Made by a program: the position numbers and the translations under genes
NCBI GenBank assembly: GCA_003151655.1
Contig: PLYB01000185.1
Coordinates: 1,913 to 19,026 of the forward strand
From: Gallionellaceae bacterium
GTDB lineage: Bacteria > Pseudomonadota > Gammaproteobacteria > Burkholderiales > Gallionellaceae
Length of the DNA stretch: 17,114 nucleotides
Direction: 5' to 3'
In this document: positions 7,348-14,776 of the stretch, piece by piece
How positions within the stretch are numbered: position 1 is the stretch's first letter
Layout: each line of letters starts with the position of its first letter
Notes under the pieces: generated by a model
What the model was told of the DNA's origin: nothing
What the model saw: the letters and a program-made list of their open reading frames with translations, nothing else
Database searches by the model: none

Positions 7348-8142
7348 ATGGAAATCAAAGGTAGCGTAGCACTTATCACCGGAGGCGATGACGGCATAGG
7401 AGAGCATGTCGCCAAGTTCTTCGCCAAGCGTGGCGCAAAAGTTGCAATCGTAGGCATGCACCAAGAGAACATCGACCGGGTCGTTAAGGAGATCAAAGAA
7501 ATGGGAGGCGAAGTCATCGGCGTTCAGGCCAATGTCATCAGCGAAGCAGATACCGCCAAATTCATCAAGGCAACTTTGGAGGCATTCGGCAAACTCAATA
7601 TCGCGGTGACCTGCGCCGGCATCATTCACGACGGCATGATGCTGACTTTGGACAAGGAAACCGGCAAGGTTTCCCGCAAAATGGGGCTCGACAGATGGCA
7701 ACCGGTAATCGATGTCAATCTGACCGGAACTTTTTTAACGCTGAGAGACGCGGCTGAAGCGATGGTAAACGGTGGCTGGGAAGGTCTGCTGGTACCCATC
7801 TCTTCCGTCAACAAGGCTGGTCAAGTCGGCCAGATCAACTACTCATCAACCAAGGTTGCCGATGCGCTTATGCCCAAGATTATCATTGGAGAATTTCTCA
7901 TGCGCGGCATCCGCAACATCCGTTGTGTGGGCATCGCGCCGGGATATACCGCAACCAGTATGCTCACCGGGATGAATCAAGATGCGCTGAAAGCGCTGCT
8001 GGCAGATGTGCATCTGGGGAGGTTGCTCGAACCGGACGAGATTGCAAATATGATCGGACACTGCGTTGAGAATAGTGCGCTCAATGCCACTACCATAGAA
8101 ATTACAGGCGGACTGTGTTATCCGCACGGAATTGCAAAATAG
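7348..8142 (+). CDS. Short-chain dehydrogenase/reductase, FabG/acetoacetyl-CoA reductase-like
   Basis: Classical SDR of 264 residues. The Rossmann glycine motif is TGGDDGIG (11-18), with two acidic residues in place of the usual small ones. Other SDR marks are N124 in VNLTGTF, serine at ~152-153 and YSSTK (Tyr165, Lys169). The NAG motif is altered to CAG (89-91). The C-terminus ITGGLCYPHGIAK is that of FabG-like SDRs. Start is supported by AAAGGA at 7-nt spacing. It follows the 103-residue gene by 24 bp, so thiolase, small protein and this reductase form one operon. Thiolase plus reductase could make 3-hydroxyacyl-CoA, but the substrate is inference. It is only distantly like the 3-hydroxybutyrate dehydrogenase at 2448-3233, so the two are not recent duplicates. 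Confidence 0.85.
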   Translation: MEIKGSVALITGGDDGIGEHVAKFFAKRGAKVAIVGMHQENIDRVVKEIKEMGGEVIGVQANVISEADTAKFIKATLEAFGKLNIAVTCAGIIHDGMMLTLDKETGKVSRKMGLDRWQPVIDVNLTGTFLTLRDAAEAMVNGGWEGLLVPISSVNKAGQVGQINYSSTKVADALMPKIIIGEFLMRGIRNIRCVGIAPGYTATSMLTGMNQDALKALLADVHLGRLLEPDEIANMIGHCVENSALNATTIEITGGLCYPHGIAK

Positions 8143-8204
8143 TTTAAATGCAACTTGTAACTCAATAAATTTAGACACACAAAAATCAAACCAGGAGTTG
8201 TGAA

Positions 8205-8384
8205 ATGACAAAAGATGAAACAATAAAGACACTATTGGACGATATTAAAAATCTTCGGTCAAAAGCCAAATACTACGGGTCACTTCATTTATTTGAAGCC
8301 GAAAGTTATGCAGAGAAGCTTGCCTCCAATATTGAACTGGCGCTCACTACCATGCCATCTGACGAAGATATAGCGATTTCTTGA
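8205..8384 (+). CDS. Small acidic helical protein, 59 residues, unknown
   Basis: Starts with an ATG preceded by AGGAG at 7-nt spacing (8193-8197) and ends in TGA. The protein (MTKDETIKTLLDDIKNL..., ending MPSDEDIAIS) is rich in Lys, Glu, Asp and Leu and looks mostly helical, with heptad-like hydrophobic spacing through residue ~47 and no cysteine or membrane segment. The strong ribosome site and position 34 bp before the pyruvate-kinase-like gene make it a probable real gene and possibly the first of that operon. I recognise no family. It could be a small regulator or a structural partner, but nothing in the sequence decides. Confidence 0.6.
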   Translation: MTKDETIKTLLDDIKNLRSKAKYYGSLHLFEAESYAEKLASNIELALTTMPSDEDIAIS

Positions 8385-8418
8385 ACTCAGTTACAAAACG
8401 GAAATTTCGATAACCAAC

Positions 8419-10326
8419 ATGTCCAAGGCAAAAAAAATACGAGAACAAAAAATTGTTTTAGATGAGTCTGCGTACAAACCGCTCATCGAACAATTATGGT
8501 CTCTGCGCAAAAGCATGCAAGAACAAGAATCGGTCTTAGCACCCTGGTTGCTTGGAGTCGATCCGTGCTACCGGGAGAGCGCTCGCAATTTTGCGCATTA
8601 CCTTGCGTTACGCCATGCTGATCGGCGTCCTCTACAGGAAAGCCTTGACCTGATCGGCGTGTCTTCGCTCGGGCGGGCAGAATCCAATGTCCTGGCCAAT
8701 CTGGACAAAGTTCTGGGTATTCTACTTCGACTGGCCGACGAATCTTGGCAACCGCATAGCAAGGATGAGCCGTCCAGCATCCAGAGCAGCCGTGGGCTGC
8801 TAGAAGAGCACACGACAGCTTTGCTTGGGCCACCGCCTTCAGGAAGAGCGGTGCGCATCATGGTTACACTACCTTCGGAAGCGGCAAGTAATTTTGGTTT
8901 GGCGCGGCAAATGGTTGACTCTGGCATGGATATCGCCCGCATCAATTGTGCTCATGATGGTGCCGCCGAGTGGCGAGCCATGGCAGCGAATGTGCGGCGC
9001 GCGGCTGAGTCGGTAGGCAGGCCGGTGCGAATACTGATGGATCTTGGCGGGCCGAAATTACGCACGGGTTCAATCGCCGCAGCTCCTGCCGTACTCAAAC
9101 TACGACCGCAGCGAGATGATTTCGGCAGAGTTTTGGCTAGCGCACAAGTCGGACTCAGACCCGCCGGAACAACCATGCCGGTGGCTGGTGCTACAGCCCA
9201 CCTTGGCGTAAATGCTGCTTGGCTGACCCGACTTAAAGCGGGTGACCACCTTGATTTCACCGACGCATCAGGTGCGGATCGCAGCTTGGTGGTAGTTCAT
9301 CGGGATGGTAATGGCGTACTGGCTGAATGTGCGCGGACAGCCTATCTGGTCACTGATACAAAAATCAAACGACGACGCAAAGGAATTGGGCGGCGTAGCA
9401 CTCACTTATATGACCTGCCTTTTAAAGAAGGGATGTTGCACTTGGATCGTGGAAGTCACCTGCGCTTGACTCGTGGTGGCATCGGAGAGTCCTCTGCCGA
9501 GGAAGTCGAAAAAAGGCAACATCTACTCCCCTCCATCTCATGTACTTTGCCGGAAATATTTGAGCAAGTCAGTATTGGCGAAAGGATATGGTTTGACGAT
9601 GGTCGCATCGGTGGGGTTATCCGTCGGACTGAACGGGATTGGCTGGATGTAGAAATTACACACGCCCGTGATAATGGAGAAAAGCTAGCAGGCGACAAGG
9701 GCATCAACTTACCTGATAGCCAGCTTAACTTGCCGGCACTGACCAAAAAAGACTGCGAGGATTTGGCTGTTGTGGTCAAGTTGGCCGATCTGGTCGGCCT
9801 GTCATTTGTACAACGAGCCAGTGATGTGGAAAGCCTGCGATCACACTTGCGCGACCTTGGCGCACCAAATCTCGGGATCATGCTCAAGATCGAGACCCGT
9901 CGCAGCTTCGAAAATCTTCCTGAATTATTGTTCTCGGTCATGGGCAACAAGGCTGCTGGTGTAATGATTGCGCGCGGAGACCTGGCCGTTGAATGCGGTT
10001 ACGAACGACTTGCGGAGGTTCAAGAAGAAATTCTTTGGGCTGCGGAGGCTGCGCATATACCCGTGATCTGGGCCACCCAAGTTCTGGAGACTTTGGCTAA
10101 AACCGGACTTCCTTCCCGCGCAGAGATTACTGATGCAGCCATGGGCGAACGTGCAGAATGTGTGATGCTCAACAAGGGGGCTCACATAAAGGAAGCCATG
10201 CGAACCCTCAACGACATCCTGCAACGCATGCAGGCACATCATGACAAGAAGCGACCATTGCTGCGTGCACTGCATGCTTGGATGTCGACACCGAATGTCA
10301 ATTCTCCTTCGAAAAGTATCGATTGA
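8419..10326 (+). CDS. Divergent long pyruvate-kinase-like protein
   Basis: Pyruvate kinase superfamily protein of 635 residues (usual ~470-500). Residues 1-140 are an extra, mostly helical N-terminal region. The TIM-barrel core starts at VRIMVTLPSE (~145) and has IARINCAHDG (172-181, NxSH seen as NCAH), MDLGGPKLRTG (207-217), LSFVQRASDV (461-470), LKIET (489-493; Lys490 matches the catalytic lysine, Glu492 a metal ligand), ARGDLAVE (518-525, metal ligand Asp521) and WATQVLET (551-558, Thr553). The stretch between the GPKLRTG and KGINLP motifs is ~210 residues, about twice the normal B domain. The C-terminal allosteric domain is missing; the chain ends soon after VMLNKGAHI. The catalytic core looks usable, but the potassium-site Ser and Thr are changed to Ala and Leu. 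The Shine-Dalgarno site is weak. ppk2 follows, 57 bp on. Confidence 0.8.
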   Translation: MSKAKKIREQKIVLDESAYKPLIEQLWSLRKSMQEQESVLAPWLLGVDPCYRESARNFAHYLALRHADRRPLQESLDLIGVSSLGRAESNVLANLDKVLGILLRLADESWQPHSKDEPSSIQSSRGLLEEHTTALLGPPPSGRAVRIMVTLPSEAASNFGLARQMVDSGMDIARINCAHDGAAEWRAMAANVRRAAESVGRPVRILMDLGGPKLRTGSIAAAPAVLKLRPQRDDFGRVLASAQVGLRPAGTTMPVAGATAHLGVNAAWLTRLKAGDHLDFTDASGADRSLVVVHRDGNGVLAECARTAYLVTDTKIKRRRKGIGRRSTHLYDLPFKEGMLHLDRGSHLRLTRGGIGESSAEEVEKRQHLLPSISCTLPEIFEQVSIGERIWFDDGRIGGVIRRTERDWLDVEITHARDNGEKLAGDKGINLPDSQLNLPALTKKDCEDLAVVVKLADLVGLSFVQRASDVESLRSHLRDLGAPNLGIMLKIETRRSFENLPELLFSVMGNKAAGVMIARGDLAVECGYERLAEVQEEILWAAEAAHIPVIWATQVLETLAKTGLPSRAEITDAAMGERAECVMLNKGAHIKEAMRTLNDILQRMQAHHDKKRPLLRALHAWMSTPNVNSPSKSID

Positions 10327-10383
10327 TTCGAAAAGACTTCTCATCAACAAAACTCACCCCTATTGCATAGACATAAAATCATC

Positions 10384-11256
10384 ATGAAAATTAAGTCTAA
10401 AGATTTCAGGGTTAAGAAAGGCGACAAGGTGAAGTTGAAAAAATGGCCCACGTTAGTGAAGCCTATGTACCAGTCGAAGAACCAATATCAAGAAATTCTG
10501 GAAAAGCAGGTTGGAGAGTTAAGTTCTCTGCAACAGCTTCACTACGCCTCCAACCGTTACTCGGTTTTGCTGATTTTTCAAGCCATGGATGCTGCGGGTA
10601 AGGATGGCATCATCAAGCACGTACTGTCTGGAATAAATCCACAGGGCTGCCAGGTATTCAGCTTCAAACATCCCAGCACTCAAGAGCTTGAGCATGATTT
10701 TTTGTGGCGCACCACACTATCGCTCCCAGAACGAGGACGAATCGGGATTTTTAACCGATCCTATTACGAGGAGGTCTTGATTGTTCGTGTCCACCCGGAG
10801 ATTCTACTGGCTGAAAATATTCCAAATTCACTGCTCGATAAAAAAATGGTCTGGCAAGAACGCTATCACTCCATCGTGGATTATGAACAACATCTCCACC
10901 GAAACGGTACAAGGATCATTAAATTTTTCCTGCATCTTTCGAAAGAAGAGCAACGCAAAAGATTTATTGATCGAATCGAAGATCCTGAAAAAAACTGGAA
11001 ATTCACCATTGGGGATTTTGAGGAACGAAAATTCTGGGAGCAATATATGCAGGCTTATGAGGAATGTCTGACTGCAACCAGTACACGAAATGCGCCATGG
11101 TATATTGTCCCTGCCGATGACAAAGCGAATGCACGATTAATAGTTTCTCAGATTATTCTCGACACATTTAAGACTCTCAAGATGGCTTATCCGAAGCCTA
11201 CTGCGAAACACCAGCTAGAATTACAGAAAGTGTTACAGCAGCTTTTGACTGAATAA
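10384..11256 (+). CDS. ppk2: Polyphosphate kinase 2 (PPK2), class III-like polyphosphate:nucleotide phosphotransferase
   Basis: Transfers phosphate between polyphosphate and nucleotides. From the ATG at 10384 the protein has 290 residues; a TTG at 10363 would add seven. I prefer the ATG, since residues 1-20 (MKIKSKDFRVKKGDKVKLKK) already look like a normal PPK2 start, though neither start has a good Shine-Dalgarno site. Walker A is AMDAAGKDG (67-75), Walker B IFNRSYYEEVLIVRVHPE (122-139), and the lid region is RFIDRIEDPEKNWKF (193-207); APWYIVPAD (237-245) is a further family signature. The pattern resembles the Meiothermus-type class III / TIGR03709 group that phosphorylates AMP and ADP using polyP. 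The family is certain; the class assignment is from memory of signatures. A decayed copy of its last ~100 bp lies at 13776-13876. Confidence 0.93.
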   Translation: MKIKSKDFRVKKGDKVKLKKWPTLVKPMYQSKNQYQEILEKQVGELSSLQQLHYASNRYSVLLIFQAMDAAGKDGIIKHVLSGINPQGCQVFSFKHPSTQELEHDFLWRTTLSLPERGRIGIFNRSYYEEVLIVRVHPEILLAENIPNSLLDKKMVWQERYHSIVDYEQHLHRNGTRIIKFFLHLSKEEQRKRFIDRIEDPEKNWKFTIGDFEERKFWEQYMQAYEECLTATSTRNAPWYIVPADDKANARLIVSQIILDTFKTLKMAYPKPTAKHQLELQKVLQQLLTE

Positions 11257-11342
11257 AAATTACATTATCATTTTGCACTAACAGCACAATTGTACTGAGT
11301 TCAAAAACCTGAAGATCGTGATACCATTTTAATAAATCAGTT

Positions 11343-11357
11343 ACCAAGTAACTTGGT
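11343..11357. promoter_or_regulatory. Perfect 15-bp palindrome upstream of the APS kinase fusion gene
   Basis: ACCAAGT-A-ACTTGGT is a perfect inverted repeat with 7-bp arms, 43 bp before the ATG at 11400 in the 143-bp gap after ppk2. No T-run follows, so it is not an intrinsic terminator. It looks like an operator for a dimeric regulator. No cognate regulator is visible. Confidence 0.4.
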
Positions 11358-11399
11358 GAGATAATTGACTGAGAAATTAAAAGGCGGAGTGAACACATC

Positions 11400-12389
11400 A
11401 TGCGAGATCCTATTCAGTATTCTGCCTCTAAGGCTATACATGATCCAGCCAAATCATATCAACTAAAGTTGTATTTGGTTATTTTTGGATTGGAGGCACT
11501 AGTTTTTTTGCTTGATAATTTATCATCTTCGAACATTCCTTTTTTTGAATACTACATTTTCCCAATTGCGCTTAGTTCATGGTTGCTAAGTAAAAAGGTT
11601 TCGTATCTGCTAATTGGATTTTCAAGTTGTGCCGGGGAATATGTTCTTAGTGATGCGTTCTCGGGAAACACGCCCACAGTTTTCGTAATAAACATATTTC
11701 AAATATTTGTCGCTTTTTTTCTTGTAGATTTCTTGGTTAGGTACGTTCATCAGCTGAAAGCGAGTGACATATCAATCCTCAATCATGTTGACAATGAGGC
11801 AAAACAAATCATTGAACGACGAGTCCTTGCGTCGAAAAATGTGGTCTGGCAGCCTTTAACTGTAACCAGAAAACAGTATGAAGTAATGAATGGACATCGA
11901 GGAGCAATTGTATGGTTGACAGGAATACCTAGCTCTGGAAAATCTACAGTTGCACATGCCGTTGAGGAAAAGTTGCAATTGACAAAGTTTAAGACAGTTG
12001 CGTTAGATGGTGACAACATTCGACAAGGCTTGTCTGCCGACCTCGGTTTTTCAGATGCAGATAGGAATGAAAATGTCCGCAGAGTTGGTGAGTTAGCAAA
12101 GCTCTACCTTGAACAAGGAATGGTTGTTCTTGTCGCACTTGTTTCACCCATAAGAAGCGCCCGTGAAAAAATAAAACAATCATTAGCCAATGACGATTTC
12201 CTTGAAATTTACTGTAGGTGTCCTGTTTCTGTATGCGAAGAACGCGATACAAAGGGCATGTACGAACGAGCAAGAACCGGTCAAATTTTGAACTTCACTG
12301 GCATTTCGTCACCCTATCAAGAGCCGCTAGCTCCCGACCTCGTCCTTATACTTCTAATGAGAGTATCAACGAATCTGTGGATCGACTAG
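11400..12389 (+). CDS. cysC: Membrane-anchored adenylylsulfate (APS) kinase, C-terminus apparently frameshifted
   Basis: APS kinase makes PAPS from APS and ATP. The kinase domain runs from about NVVWQPLTVTRKQYE (147-161): P-loop TGIPSSGKST (174-183), DGDNIRQGLSADLGFSDADR (203-222) followed by NENVRR, VSPIRSAR (248-255), and DTKGMYERARTGQILNFTG (283-301). All the main family motifs are present. Residues 1-120 are unusual: about four hydrophobic segments (roughly 22-39, 48-64, 66-85, 92-115) predict a membrane domain, then a short linker. Normal CysC is soluble and ~200 residues. After APDLVL (316) the frame runs into 13 unrelated residues and stops, while the +1-shifted frame continues the family ending (see 12350-12418); adding one G after 12347 gives a 339-residue protein. 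Start follows GGCGGAG. ATP sulfurylase is not in view. Confidence 0.85.
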   Translation: MRDPIQYSASKAIHDPAKSYQLKLYLVIFGLEALVFLLDNLSSSNIPFFEYYIFPIALSSWLLSKKVSYLLIGFSSCAGEYVLSDAFSGNTPTVFVINIFQIFVAFFLVDFLVRYVHQLKASDISILNHVDNEAKQIIERRVLASKNVVWQPLTVTRKQYEVMNGHRGAIVWLTGIPSSGKSTVAHAVEEKLQLTKFKTVALDGDNIRQGLSADLGFSDADRNENVRRVGELAKLYLEQGMVVLVALVSPIRSAREKIKQSLANDDFLEIYCRCPVSVCEERDTKGMYERARTGQILNFTGISSPYQEPLAPDLVLILLMRVSTNLWID

Positions 12390-12418
12390 TTCAGATGTTG
12401 ACCAACAAACTCAGATAA
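12350..12418 (+). other. Out-of-frame C-terminal tail of the APS kinase (apparent 1-bp deletion at 12347/12348)
   Basis: Reading from 12350 in the shifted frame gives TSNESINESVDRLVQML then TNKLR and TAA. This is the expected family ending: joined to PDLVL by one aspartate it reads PDLVLD-TSNESINESV, the standard C-terminus of APS kinases. One missing G in CTT-(G)AT-ACT explains the break. It may be a true mutation or a sequencing error. If true, the kinase loses its last helix but no catalytic motif. Confidence 0.75.
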
Positions 12419-12530
12419 TCAGCATCTATCCTGTCGCAATATTTGCTTCAACAATCCCGGCAGATGTAATTACTTTAACAACCTCAAGGCTTTGTTTAAA
12501 GATTGTTCAAGCCGTAATCCAAGGATCACA

Positions 12531-13769
12531 ATGGAATCTTCTGCATCAATGGAACTCGCCAAGCACTTGCTACTAATGTTTGGCACTATTCTCGCTCTCG
12601 GTACTTTTTCCGGCCTTATAGCTCGCCTGGCAAAGGTTCCTGATGTGGTGGTGTTTCTGTTGTTCGGTATGCTGATCGGTCCTGGAGTGTTGGACCTCGT
12701 GAACATCAAGGCAGATTCCACGATTAATCAGATGATTATGATTTTCGGCTCAAGCTTCATCTTGTTCGACGGCGGCGCATCGATTCGACTCAAAGTCCTA
12801 AAAGAAGTATGGATTACTATCGTGGTCATTGCCACTGCGGGTGTGTTGATTACTGCTGCAATAACGGGCTTGGCTGCCTATTACTTTCTGGGGCTTGCTC
12901 CTATTGTTGCGCTATTACTCGGAACGGTTATTGCCTCTACCGATCCAGCCACCTTAGTTCCTGTGTTCAAGCAAATACGTATCAAGGATCGCGTGGCGCA
13001 GACCGTGGTGAGCGAATCAGCGTTCAACGACGCGATGGGTGCTATCCTTACGTTTACCTTGTTAAGCATTGCCTTGGGCGTGGGCGAGTTCTCGGTAGGC
13101 GATGCGTTGATCGACCTGCTCAAACAATCATTTTTGGGCATTATTATCGGCGGATCATTGGGTTATTTAGCGGCACTCTTAATTGCACATGAGAAATTCA
13201 ACTTTCTTGCCGAATTTGCTCCCGTGGTAGCACTTATGGCTGTTATCGGCGCTTACATGGGGGCGGACGGCATGCACGCCAGCGGCTTCATGGCAGTGTT
13301 CGTGTTTGGCATCGTGCTGGGAAATCAGGAATCATTGGGGTTTAAACTAACGCCAAAAGAAGGTGACGAGCTTGAAGATTTTGTGCTGACCACGGCTCTC
13401 ATCATGCGCATGTTTATCTTTATCCTGCTCGGCGCTCAAGTGGATTTCAGCCTGATGAGTTTATATCTGGTTGGTGGCATCGCGGTGGTCATCGTATTCA
13501 TGCTAGTAGCTCGCCCCGTTACCGTATTTCTGTGTGCTTTGCCAGACCGACGCGCCAAGTGGAGTTTCAGGGAAATGTTGTTTATGTGCTGGACACGTGA
13601 AACAGGCGTTATACCCGGCGCGCTTGCAGGAATGTTAGTCGGAATGAAAGCCCCCGGAGCACAGATCATAGCCTCTGTGACCTTCATCGCGATTCTAATG
13701 ACGATATTAATTCAGGCAACCACCACCAAATGGCTGGCAAAAAAATTAGGATTAATGGTGGATGCATAG
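12531..13769 (+). CDS. CPA1-family monovalent cation/proton antiporter (NhaP-like)
   Basis: Inner-membrane Na+(K+)/H+ exchanger. From the ATG at 12531, preceded by AAGG at 6-nt spacing, it has 412 residues, close to the family core size; an upstream TTG at 12492 is less likely. About a dozen hydrophobic segments fill the chain. Diagnostic motifs are LFGMLIGPGVLDLV (~44-57), LFDGG (78-82), ASTDPA (135-140) and SESAFNDA (161-168), where Asn166-Asp167 form the ND ion-binding pair of electroneutral CPA1 exchangers. There is no TrkA-N or other C-terminal regulatory domain, unlike many KefB/CvrA-type relatives. It lies 112 bp after the shifted stop of the APS kinase gene, so it may have its own promoter. 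Ion preference (Na+ or K+) cannot be decided here. Confidence 0.88.
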   Translation: MESSASMELAKHLLLMFGTILALGTFSGLIARLAKVPDVVVFLLFGMLIGPGVLDLVNIKADSTINQMIMIFGSSFILFDGGASIRLKVLKEVWITIVVIATAGVLITAAITGLAAYYFLGLAPIVALLLGTVIASTDPATLVPVFKQIRIKDRVAQTVVSESAFNDAMGAILTFTLLSIALGVGEFSVGDALIDLLKQSFLGIIIGGSLGYLAALLIAHEKFNFLAEFAPVVALMAVIGAYMGADGMHASGFMAVFVFGIVLGNQESLGFKLTPKEGDELEDFVLTTALIMRMFIFILLGAQVDFSLMSLYLVGGIAVVIVFMLVARPVTVFLCALPDRRAKWSFREMLFMCWTRETGVIPGALAGMLVGMKAPGAQIIASVTFIAILMTILIQATTTKWLAKKLGLMVDA

Positions 13770-13775
13770 ACAAAA

Positions 13776-13876
13776 ATTATTCTCGATACATTTAGACTCT
13801 CAAGATGACTTACCCGAAGCCTACAGAGAACCACAAGCTAGAGTTAAAGAATGTTTTACATCAGATTTTGACCGAA
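13776..13876 (+). pseudogene. Decayed duplicate of the 3' end of ppk2
   Basis: This stretch aligns base by base with 11152-11253, the last 34 codons of ppk2: 14 mismatches and one single-base gap over 102 positions by hand count, about 85% identity. The gap (TTTAAG to TTTAG) destroys the frame, and a TGA follows within ten codons. It starts 7 bp after the antiporter stop and is the only trace of a second ppk2. A second copy was apparently once present downstream of the antiporter gene and was lost except for its tail. Confidence 0.8.
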
Positions 13877-13973
13877 GGGAAATGACATCAGAATAGCGAT
13901 TACTAGCGAATGTAATTCCGTACATGTGTGGGTTGCAGAATGTATAGTTGGTTGCTTACTTGCGTTGAATTAC

Positions 13974-14765
13974 TCATAGCTGCTTCCCCATCAGATCCTT
14001 CAACGGTAAATGGCTGGCACTGGACTTCATCGCTTTTTCTACTCGTTCGGCACTTCCGAAATAATAGTGGCGAATCGGTTTCATATCCTCGTCCAACTCA
14101 TACACCAGCGGGATGCCGGTAGGAATGTTCATTTCGACGATATCAGCGTCGGACACGCTGTCGAGATACTTAACAAGCGCCCGCAGGCTGTTGCCATGTG
14201 CAACGATCAACACGCTCTTGCCGGAGCGAACCGCTGGCATAATGCGATCGACCCAGCATGGCAGCGATCGCTCTAAGGTATCCTTCAAACACTCCGTGTC
14301 AGGTATCTCATTTGGACTGAGCTCGCGATAACGCACATCGAATCGGGGATGGCGCGGATCGTCCATATTTAAGGCGGGCGGACGGGTATCATAACTTCGC
14401 CGCCAGAGTTTAACCTGTGCTGCACCGAATTTATTTACCGTCTCGGCTTTGTTCAGTCCTTGCAGGGCACCATAATGCCGTTCGTTCAATCTCCAGTCCC
14501 GATAAACCGGGATCCACATCAGCTCCATCTTGTCGAGCACCAACCACAGCGTCCATATAGCGCGCTTCAAAACTGAAGTGAACGCGATGTCGAAAGCTAA
14601 CCCATGCTCTTTAAGAATACGCCCAGCTTCAATTCCTTCTGCTTTGCCTTGTTCGGACAGATCAACGTCCGTCCAACCGGTAAAGAGATTTTGCTTGTTC
14701 CATACACTTTCTCCATGCCGCAATAAAACGATTTGACGGATAGAGCTGGGTTGCGCGCTTTTCAT
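13974..14765 (-). CDS. gpmA: 2,3-bisphosphoglycerate-dependent phosphoglycerate mutase
   Basis: Interconverts 3- and 2-phosphoglycerate in glycolysis and gluconeogenesis through a phosphohistidine. The 263 residues compare with ~230-250 for the family; the excess is a 9-residue N-terminal extension and a longer tail. The phosphate-accepting His17 lies in LLRHGESVWN (14-23), the acid Glu95 in WRLNERHYGALQGLNKAET (91-109), and the second active-site His190 in VAHGNSLRAL. NLFTGWTDVDLSEQG (26-40) is also diagnostic. The upstream Shine-Dalgarno site is weak. The ATG lies 11 bp after the stop of a truncated alcohol dehydrogenase fragment, so the gene may now be expressed from that gene's old promoter. 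It converges on the antiporter gene, with a ppk2 fragment between them. Confidence 0.94.
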   Translation of the reverse strand: MKSAQPSSIRQIVLLRHGESVWNKQNLFTGWTDVDLSEQGKAEGIEAGRILKEHGLAFDIAFTSVLKRAIWTLWLVLDKMELMWIPVYRDWRLNERHYGALQGLNKAETVNKFGAAQVKLWRRSYDTRPPALNMDDPRHPRFDVRYRELSPNEIPDTECLKDTLERSLPCWVDRIMPAVRSGKSVLIVAHGNSLRALVKYLDSVSDADIVEMNIPTGIPLVYELDEDMKPIRHYYFGSAERVEKAMKSSASHLPLKDLMGKQL

Positions 14766-14776
14766 TTGGCTCTATG

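Noticed and set aside
9456..9950. 164-codon minus-strand frame
   Set aside because: Antisense to the pyruvate-kinase-like gene and composed of Ser/Arg-rich chance sequence.
12218..12418. Separate 66-codon gene
   Set aside because: Only the last ~22 codons match a family, the APS kinase C-terminus; explained by the frameshift rather than by an independent gene.
13770..13973. Intrinsic terminator between the antiporter gene and gpmA
   Set aside because: No GC-rich hairpin with a T-run found; the region is instead occupied by the ppk2 remnant.
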